Shown here piece after piece: positions 58,392 through 64,000 of a stretch of 64,000 bases of DNA. Numbering within the stretch: position 1 is the first letter of the stretch; each line of letters opens with the position of its first letter. The position numbers were made by a program, and so were the translations under genes. The notes beneath the pieces are model-generated. The model ran no database searches. It saw only the letters and a list, made by a program, of their open reading frames with translations, and was not told the origin of the DNA. Origin of the DNA: an uncultured Bacteroidales bacterium (GTDB lineage: Bacteria; Bacteroidota; Bacteroidia; Bacteroidales; Muribaculaceae); NCBI GenBank assembly GCA_900552315.1, contig URZM01000001.1, forward strand, positions 1 to 64,000. The letters are read 5' to 3'.

Positions 58392-59626
58392 GGCGTGGGG
58401 GTGGTCTGTGGTTTGCGGGAGTTGGACTTGCGGCGTCTTTTGCGCGAGGGCGTGCCGGATGCCGGGGCAGGGAGGGCCTCTCCATGCGGGACCTCTATGC
58501 CGAGGGAGGCGCAGATGAGGCGTGCGGTGTAGTCGGTGGCCACCGTGGTGCCGAGGCGGCGGCGCATGGTCTTGTAGCCGGCCAGCTGCCAGTCGCGTTC
58601 CGGGCTGCCGGGAAGCAGCGGGCTAAGGTGTCGCGTTATGCTCTCCACCGTGCATTTGTGCACAAGCAGCTCGGGCACCACGGAGTTGTTGACAATCAGG
58701 TTGGGCAGGCTCACGTATTTCACCTTCAGCAGTTTCTCCATAATCTTGTATGCCAGCTTGCGGCCGTTGGAACGGTAGCATACCACCTGCGGGGTGCCGA
58801 GCAGGGCTGTCTCAAGGGTTGCCGTGCCGGAGGTGACGAGCGCGGCGCGGGCATGCTTCATGAGGGTGTGGGTAGCCCCGAACACCACGTTGAGCCCCGG
58901 ATACTGGGCCGTCTCGCGATAGAATCTCGACGGGATGGAGGAGGCCCCGCCTACTATGATCTGATAGTCGGGGAAACGCTTGGCCGCCTCGATCATCAGC
59001 GGCAGGTTGTTTTTCACCTCGCCTCGGCGGCTTCCCGGGACGATGGCTATCACGGGTCTCTGGTCCTCTATGCCGTGGCGCTGCAGGAAATGCCTGAGCG
59101 GGGTGATATGGCCCATCACCTCGTCCATCTCCTGCACCGAAGGGTTGCCCACATACGTGACCTCATAGCCGTGCTTGCGGTAGAAGTCCACCTCGAAGGG
59201 AAGGATGGAGTACATGGCGTCCACATATTTCTTGATGGCCTTGACGCGCCACTCTTTCCAGGCCCATATCTTTGGGGAAATGAAATAATGGACGGGGATG
59301 CCGAGACGGTGCGCCGCCTTGGCCAGCTTCAGGTTGAAGCTCGGATAGTCCACGAGCACCAGCACGTCGGGTCTCCATATCTGCATCAGGCGCTTCGCGT
59401 GGCGCAGGTGTCCTATCAGTTCCGGCAGATGGCGCAGCACCTCGCTGAATCCCATCACGTTCATCTTGTCGCAATGCACCACCGGTTCGCATCCGGCGGC
59501 GGCCGCCATTTTCTCGCCGCCGAAAAAACGGAACTCCGCGTCCTTGTCTATGCTCCTGATGCCTGTCATCAGGCGCGAGGCGTGCAGGTCTCCGCTCACC
59601 TCGCCGGCTATCACCATGTATTTCAT
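58388..59626 (-). CDS. lpxB: lipid-A-disaccharide synthase
   Basis: LpxB condenses UDP-2,3-diacylglucosamine with lipid X to form the lipid A disaccharide. The 412-residue protein begins MKYMVIAGEVSGDLHASRLMT, the canonical start, so the ATG at 59626 is used rather than the 68-residue upstream extension. Further motifs are FGGEKM, FFISPKIWAWKEWR-like ISPKIWAWKEWRVK, VAIVPGSRRGEVKNNLP and ATLVTSGTATLETALLGTPQVVCYRS. A basic Arg/Lys/Ser-rich tail of about 30 residues (SRKRRRKSNSRK) extends beyond the usual end. Divergent lipoprotein gene lies 37 bp away. Confidence 0.95.
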   Translation of the reverse strand: MKYMVIAGEVSGDLHASRLMTGIRSIDKDAEFRFFGGEKMAAAAGCEPVVHCDKMNVMGFSEVLRHLPELIGHLRHAKRLMQIWRPDVLVLVDYPSFNLKLAKAAHRLGIPVHYFISPKIWAWKEWRVKAIKKYVDAMYSILPFEVDFYRKHGYEVTYVGNPSVQEMDEVMGHITPLRHFLQRHGIEDQRPVIAIVPGSRRGEVKNNLPLMIEAAKRFPDYQIIVGGASSIPSRFYRETAQYPGLNVVFGATHTLMKHARAALVTSGTATLETALLGTPQVVCYRSNGRKLAYKIMEKLLKVKYVSLPNLIVNNSVVPELLVHKCTVESITRHLSPLLPGSPERDWQLAGYKTMRRRLGTTVATDYTARLICASLGIEVPHGEALPAPASGTPSRKRRRKSNSRKPQTTPTP

Positions 59627-59663
59627 TTCACAATATATTTGCCTGTGCGGGCGTTTATCTGTT

Positions 59664-61094
59664 ATGAAACAGATGCACATACTCCTTTTGACACTCGCGG
59701 CCCTTGTTGGTTTAACCGTGGCCTCATCCTGCATCAGCGACGATTTCACCACCTCGAGTTCGGACATACTCTCGTTCTCCACGGACACGCTCTCATTCGA
59801 CACCGTGTTCACCGACCTGGGCACCCCCACGGCGCGTCTGAAGGTCTATAACCGAGCCAAGAAATCCATAAACATAACCTCCATCTCCCTCAAGGAGTCT
59901 GACACCCGTTTTTCCATCAACGTGGACGGCCTGAGCGGCACCTCGTTCTCCGACATCGAGATACGCGGCGAGGACTCCATCTTCGTCTTCGTGGAGTGCA
60001 GGCTGCCCCTCTCGGCCACCGACGCCCCGGCGCTCACCACCGACGAGCTGCAGTTCCTCACCAACGGCGTGCGGCAGAGCGTGACCCTGGAGGCCTGGGG
60101 GCAGAACGTGACGCGCCTGCGTGACGTGCGTATAACCCAGGACACCCGCTTCACGGCCGAGCGCCCCATAGTGGTGTTCGACTCCCTGATAGTGGAGCCG
60201 GGGGCCACGCTGCGCGTGGATCCGGGCGTGCAGCTTCTGTTCCACGACAAGGCGTCGCTCACGGTGCGCGGAATCCTGGAGGCCGTGGGAGAGCCGGGCA
60301 AGATGATAGCCATGCGCGGCGACCGTCTGGACAACGTGCTGCCCGATGTGGGCTACGACATCATGGCCGGCCAGTGGACGGGCATAGACATAGCTCCGGG
60401 CAGTTACGGCAACCGCATGGAGTATGTGGACATGCGCTCCACGGTGCAGGGCCTGCGCGTGGACTCCACGGGAGACCTTTCCCGTAGCAAGCTTTATCTG
60501 CTCAACTCCTGGCTGCATAACTCGCAAGGCTCGGCCCTCACCGTCTCCCACGCCGCCGTCACCGCCTTGGGCACCTGTTTCTCCGAGGCCGCCGACCATG
60601 TGGTGAGCCTCACGGGGGGCGCGTATGATTTCGTGCAGTGCACCTTCTCGAACTATTACCTGTTCGCAGCCCCTTTCGGCTCGATAGTGGGCCTGTACCA
60701 CCTGCTGCCCGACGATGCCACCGCCATGTCCAACCCCCTGATGCGTGCCTCTTTCGACAATTGCATAGTCTACGGCATGGCCGCCGACATCAATGTGCTT
60801 GACCTCAAGGGCTCGTCGGTGTTCTTCCGCAACACCCTGTTCCGCGCCTCCGGCAATGACGACGACAATTTTCTCTCATGTCTGTGGGACAAGGACCCTC
60901 TCTTCTACACCGAGCGCCCCAAGTATATTTTCAACTACCGTGTGCGGCCTGATTCCCCGGCCATAGGGGCCGGCAACGCGGCGTATGTGCTGCCTGCATG
61001 CCGCCGGGACATGGATGGAGTCGACCGTCTGGAGCATGGAGCGCCCACTCTGGGCGCTTACCAGTTCGTGGCTCCCCCTGAGGAAAAGCGTTGA
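59664..61094 (+). CDS. lipoprotein with right-handed beta-helix-like body
   Basis: The 476-residue exported protein has a lipoprotein signal ending VASSC at residue about 23. The early part (40-160) is beta-rich with repeated short strands (TDTLSFDTVFTDLGTPTARLKVYN), and the body from about 190 shows repeating strands typical of right-handed parallel beta-helices (GILEAVGEPGK, QGLRVDSTGDLSRSKLYLLNSWLHNSQGSALTVSHAAV). The tail DSPAIGAGNAAYVLPACRRDMDGVDRLEHGAPTLGAYQ is the choice-of-anchor-Q-type end. ATG at 59664 is used over a longer frame inside lpxB. Surface-exposed, function unknown. Confidence 0.85.
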   Translation: MKQMHILLLTLAALVGLTVASSCISDDFTTSSSDILSFSTDTLSFDTVFTDLGTPTARLKVYNRAKKSINITSISLKESDTRFSINVDGLSGTSFSDIEIRGEDSIFVFVECRLPLSATDAPALTTDELQFLTNGVRQSVTLEAWGQNVTRLRDVRITQDTRFTAERPIVVFDSLIVEPGATLRVDPGVQLLFHDKASLTVRGILEAVGEPGKMIAMRGDRLDNVLPDVGYDIMAGQWTGIDIAPGSYGNRMEYVDMRSTVQGLRVDSTGDLSRSKLYLLNSWLHNSQGSALTVSHAAVTALGTCFSEAADHVVSLTGGAYDFVQCTFSNYYLFAAPFGSIVGLYHLLPDDATAMSNPLMRASFDNCIVYGMAADINVLDLKGSSVFFRNTLFRASGNDDDNFLSCLWDKDPLFYTERPKYIFNYRVRPDSPAIGAGNAAYVLPACRRDMDGVDRLEHGAPTLGAYQFVAPPEEKR

Positions 61095-61244
61095 ACACGC
61101 GCCTTTGCCTGCGGATTTGGCTGCGCCGTTGCCGGGATCTGTCTGATTCGTGTTTATAATGCGTTGACAAATAGGGTGTTGCGAATCATGTCGATAAATT
61201 CGGATCGAAATAATATGAATATTCGGTGAAAAGTGTTAAATTTG

Positions 61245-61557
61245 TACCAAATAAAACAAGTCAATAAGAATATCAATCCGATATAACCAAGAGATACGCC
61301 TGCCAGACAGGCGACCACACACTGCCCTCACTCCCTTTCGTGAGAAAGATTGGGCAGAATGTTTGGTTAAAAATACAGGGTGTCTCTGAGGTGTGACGCC
61401 ATGGAGCGCCTGCGGCCCGTAAGGCCGTATTACAATGTTTGGTTAAATAATGGTAAACTTATCCGGCGCGTGCGCCGGCCTGGAGGGGAGCCGCAACACT
61501 CCCCGGCAGGAAAAACATAAACGAAGGCAGGTCCGTGAGGTCGTGCCTTCGTTTTTT
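61245..61557 (+). ncRNA. candidate structured non-coding RNA with six hairpins
   Basis: In a 529-bp gene-free gap, stable stems follow each other: CGCCTG/CAGGCG (61297-61313), CTGCCC/GGGCAG enclosing CTTTC/GAAAG (61322-61357), CGGCC/GGCCG (61413-61427), CCGGCGC/GCGCCGG (61463-61478), GGGGAG/CTCCCC (61485-61504) and a terminator stem (61519-61554). Two copies of ATGTTTGGTTAAA (61359-61371 and 61435-61447) separate them. A TAAATTTG -7-like box lies at 61237-61244, without a good -33. No reading frame is convincing. It does not match tmRNA, RNase P or 4.5S signatures known to me. Confidence 0.45.
61519..61557 (+). terminator. intrinsic terminator of the candidate ncRNA
   Basis: AAACGAAGGCA (61519-61529) and TGCCTTCGTTT (61544-61554) form an 11-bp perfect stem with a 14-nt loop followed by TTTT. 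The A-rich left flank makes it usable for the aldolase gene on the other strand as well. Confidence 0.85.
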
Positions 61558-61623
61558 TGTGAGGTCGGAAAAAGGCGGCCGCGTGTCGCGGTCGCCTTGT
61601 GGGTAGTGGTATGTATGGACGGT

Positions 61624-62622
61624 TTACTCGGCCTTGCCGTCGGAGCCGAGCACGTTGATGATCTTGTGCTTGTAGAGGCGCTCCATCTCGTCGCGGGCGG
61701 GACCCAGGTATTTGCGCGGGTCGAACTCGCCGGGCTTCTCCACGAACACCTTGCGCACGGCGGCGGTCATGGCCAGGCGTGAGTCGGAGTCGATGTTGAT
61801 CTTGCACACGGCGCTCTTGGCTGCCTTGCGGAGCTGCTCCTCGGGAATGCCGATGGCGTCGGGGAGCTTGCCGCCGTGGGTGTTGATGATGTCCACATAC
61901 TCTTGGGGCACGGAGCTGGAGCCGTGGAGCACGATGGGGAAGCCGGGGAGCTTCTCCATTACGGCATCGAGCACGTCGAAGGCCAAGGGGGGCGGCACGA
62001 GCTTGCCCTCGGCGTTGCGCGTGCACTGCTCGGGGGTGAACTTGTAGGCGCCGTGGCTGGTGCCTATGGAGATGGCCAGGGAGTCGCAGCCTGTGCGGGT
62101 GGCGAAATCAATCACCTCCTCGGGGTTGGTGTATGTGTGGTGGTCGGAGCTTACCTCGTCCTCCACGCCTGCGAGCACGCCCAGCTCCCCCTCTACGGTC
62201 ACGTCATACTGGTGCGCGTAGTCCACCACCTTCTTCGTGAGGGCCACGTTCTCCTCGTAGGGGAGGTGAGAGCCGTCTATCATCACGGAGGAGAAGCCGG
62301 AGTCGATGCAGCTCTTGCACAGCTCGAAGCTGTCGCCGTGGTCCAGGTGGAGCACTATCTGGGGATGCTCCCAGCCCAGCTCCTTGGCATACTGCACGGC
62401 GCCTTCGGCCATGTAGCGCAGCAGGGTGGAGTTGGCATAGTTGCGCGCGCCCTTGCTCACCTGCAGAATCACGGGGCTTTTGGTCTCGGCAGCGGCCTTG
62501 ATGATGGCCTGGAGCTGCTCCATGTTGTTGAAATTGAACGCGGGGATGGCGTAGCCGCCCTTGATGGCCTTCTCGAACATCTCGCGGGTGTTCATCAGGC
62601 CCAAGTCTTTGTAATTTACCAT
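61624..62622 (-). CDS. fba: class II fructose-bisphosphate aldolase
   Basis: The zinc enzyme splits fructose-1,6-bisphosphate in glycolysis and runs in reverse in gluconeogenesis. The 332-residue protein contains YAIPAFNFNNMEQL, VLHLDHGDSFELCKSCI (catalytic Asp and zinc His), MIDGSHLPYEENV, GVLAGVEDEV, AISIGTSHGAYK (zinc His) and IVLHGSSSVP with KINIDSDSRLA phosphate site. Length normal. The preceding region 62623-62886 holds its promoter and that of the divergent GH57 gene. Confidence 0.95.
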   Translation of the reverse strand: MVNYKDLGLMNTREMFEKAIKGGYAIPAFNFNNMEQLQAIIKAAAETKSPVILQVSKGARNYANSTLLRYMAEGAVQYAKELGWEHPQIVLHLDHGDSFELCKSCIDSGFSSVMIDGSHLPYEENVALTKKVVDYAHQYDVTVEGELGVLAGVEDEVSSDHHTYTNPEEVIDFATRTGCDSLAISIGTSHGAYKFTPEQCTRNAEGKLVPPPLAFDVLDAVMEKLPGFPIVLHGSSSVPQEYVDIINTHGGKLPDAIGIPEEQLRKAAKSAVCKINIDSDSRLAMTAAVRKVFVEKPGEFDPRKYLGPARDEMERLYKHKIINVLGSDGKAE

Positions 62623-62807
62623 AATATATTAGTATATATACTTTTAAAGAGATTCTATCACACTCTACGTTCAACGCCCCGACGGGGGCGAAGGTTTATT
62701 ACACCCGCGAAATTACAAAAAATTCCTGACCCGCGCAACTTCCGCACGCAAATGTCCAGGATCTGAATTTTTTAGAGATTCAGCGCACACGAATGGGCGT
62801 TTGTCCC

Positions 62808-62837
62808 TTTGGGTATGGGAAATTTTTTGTAACTTCG
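62808..62837 (+). promoter_or_regulatory. promoter of the GH57 gene
   Basis: TTTG (62808-62811), 18 bp and TAACTTCG (62830-62837), about 50 bp before the start codon; spacing is slightly short. Confidence 0.5.
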
Positions 62838-62886
62838 CGGATGTGTTAATCAATATACCTGTATTAGTTTCAACTATCTATCTTAC

Positions 62887-64000
62887 ATGTTAAAAAACAG
62901 ATGTCTACGCGCTGCGGCTGCATGCGCGTTGCTGGGCGCGGCCGTGCTGTCCGCCCAGGCGAATCCTAAGATCTACATCGCCTTCCAGTGGCACATGCAC
63001 CAGCCGCTGTACACCCCGGGCGAGACGGTGCTGGAGACCCACGAGGGCGGCTCGCTCTCTTACGACCTGCTGGATGTGTTCACCTCGCGCTACGGCGCCT
63101 ACACCAACTGGCCCGCCAGCGCCGTTAACAAGCTCATCGACGCCGGGCTGCCGGGCGGAGCCCAGGTTAGCTTTTCCGGCTCGCTGGTGGAGAACCTCAA
63201 TGTCATCGAGGCCGCCGGCAAGAGCTTCAACAACTGGAAGCAGCCTTGGCTCGACATGATAGGCAAGAAGAGCGACCTGGGCAACAACCGCCTTGAGATG
63301 GTAGCCTTCGGCTATTATCACCCGCTCATGGCCCTTATCGACTCCGAGGACGTGGAGGCGCAGGTGGCCATGCACCGTGACTGTTTTGCCCAGAATTTCC
63401 CCGGCATGGCCTACTCCAAGGGCATCTTCCCCCCGGAGAACGCCTTCGAGGAGCACATGATTCCCGCCCTGGTGAAGCAGGGCATACAGTGGGCCATGGT
63501 GGACAACTCCCATTTCGACCGCACATGCGAGGGACATCCCTGGGTGAAGAATTTCTCGCTGGTGGAGACCAACCGGGCCGACGTGCAGAACGCCAATCCG
63601 GGCGACTGGACCCAGATCACCGGCCTCTACTGTCCCGGCCAGATTTCCGCCGGATTCGGACACCGTCCCCACTGGATGAAATATGTAGACCCCACCACAG
63701 GCCAGGAGTACCGCATGATAGCCGTGCCTACCTCCCTGGTGTTCGGCAACGAGGATGGCCGCGGCGGTTTCGGCGCGCTGCAGTATGAGAAATGCCTCAG
63801 CCAGCTCGAGCCTTTCAACACCGACGACAAGCACCCCATACTGGTGGTGCTGCACCATGACGGCGACAACCACGGCGGTGGAGCCGCATCTTATTACGGA
63901 TCCAATTTCCAGGATTTCGTCAACTGGCTCAAGGCCAATCCCGACCGCTTCGAGTGCACCACGGTCAATGACTATCTGGACCGCTTCCCGCCAGAGCAGG
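62887..64000 (+). CDS. GH57-family glycoside hydrolase, exported (3' end outside window)
   Basis: ATG at 62887 opens a frame that runs off the window after 371 codons. The product has a signal peptide ending near SAQA (residue about 24), then the GH57 hallmarks: KIYIAFQWHMHQPLY (motif 1, His-Gln-Pro), SFSGSLVENLNVIE (motif 2), GIFPPENAFEEHMIPAL (motif 3, with the Glu nucleophile in PPE) and ILVVLHHDGDNHGGG (motif 4, Asp acid/base). GH57 enzymes act on alpha-glucans such as starch and glycogen (amylase, amylopullulanase, 4-alpha-glucanotransferase). The signal peptide suggests a periplasmic enzyme. Confidence 0.9.
   Translation, partial: MLKNRCLRAAAACALLGAAVLSAQANPKIYIAFQWHMHQPLYTPGETVLETHEGGSLSYDLLDVFTSRYGAYTNWPASAVNKLIDAGLPGGAQVSFSGSLVENLNVIEAAGKSFNNWKQPWLDMIGKKSDLGNNRLEMVAFGYYHPLMALIDSEDVEAQVAMHRDCFAQNFPGMAYSKGIFPPENAFEEHMIPALVKQGIQWAMVDNSHFDRTCEGHPWVKNFSLVETNRADVQNANPGDWTQITGLYCPGQISAGFGHRPHWMKYVDPTTGQEYRMIAVPTSLVFGNEDGRGGFGALQYEKCLSQLEPFNTDDKHPILVVLHHDGDNHGGGAASYYGSNFQDFVNWLKANPDRFECTTVNDYLDRFPPEQ

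Noticed and set aside
58484..59851. 455-codon plus-strand ORF
   Set aside because: It is the antisense shadow of lpxB and runs across the lpxB start.
61245..61557. tmRNA, RNase P RNA or SRP RNA
   Set aside because: The landmark segments of these RNAs (for example the tRNA-like ends of tmRNA or the conserved core of RNase P) are not present.

Overview
The window looks like chromosomal DNA of a GC-rich member of the order Bacteroidales (phylum Bacteroidota), most likely close to Muribaculaceae; the family is inference. Evidence: many genes are preceded by the Bacteroidota promoter pattern TTTG - about 20 bp - TAnnTTTG and few by a Shine-Dalgarno sequence. The gene content and order are also typical: DUF3098 next to ftsX, uppP, truB and queA; an exbB/exbD/TonB-like set followed by a sigma-54 activator, lptE and secG; DUF2807, DUF6377 and LptE-type proteins; and secreted proteins with a C-terminal sorting-like tail. 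No rRNA, tRNA, CRISPR array, transposase or integrase was recognised. Layout: 0-2.5 kb holds two secreted surface proteins. 2.7-12.4 kb is a tightly packed inositol-lipid cluster: pdxA at the head, then a nucleotidyltransferase, ATP-grasp enzyme, PgpA-like phosphatase, GtrA-like protein, CDP-alcohol phosphatidyltransferase, AUR1-like PAP2 enzyme, acyltransferase, second CDP-alcohol phosphatidyltransferase, HAD hydrolase and, after an AT-rich gap, myo-inositol-phosphate synthase. 12.6-32 kb is mostly housekeeping (YeiH-like transporter, flippase, dusB, M16 peptidase, pfkA, ribF, upp, pyrH, frr) mixed with secreted proteins. 32-45.8 kb carries pldA, a succinate-type CoA-transferase, miaB, nadK, pdxJ, the exb/ton-lptE-secG operon, an iron alcohol dehydrogenase, a HIT protein and greA. 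46.1-52.8 kb is an AT-richer accessory island: one leftward operon of three genes 5-6 bp apart. 52.9-64 kb returns to core genes (queA, truB, uppP, ftsX, low-molecular-weight phosphatase, lpxB, class II aldolase) and ends inside a GH57 glycosidase. The most unusual content is the island. A 334-residue protein carries the front half of an N6-adenine methyltransferase (motifs X, I and probably II). The next gene encodes a 1315-residue protein that joins a GIY-YIG-like domain, a DEAH helicase and the back half of the methyltransferase (NPPY). The third gene encodes an AlbA_2/ATPase-type protein. This reads as a restriction or anti-phage system whose modification enzyme is split over two polypeptides. 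Second in interest is the inositol-lipid cluster, which contains more enzymes than a minimal PI/IPC pathway needs, including a CDP-alcohol phosphatidyltransferase with a displaced catalytic aspartate. Two intergenic regions (21.6-21.9 kb and 61.24-61.56 kb) look like structured non-coding RNAs ending in intrinsic terminators.
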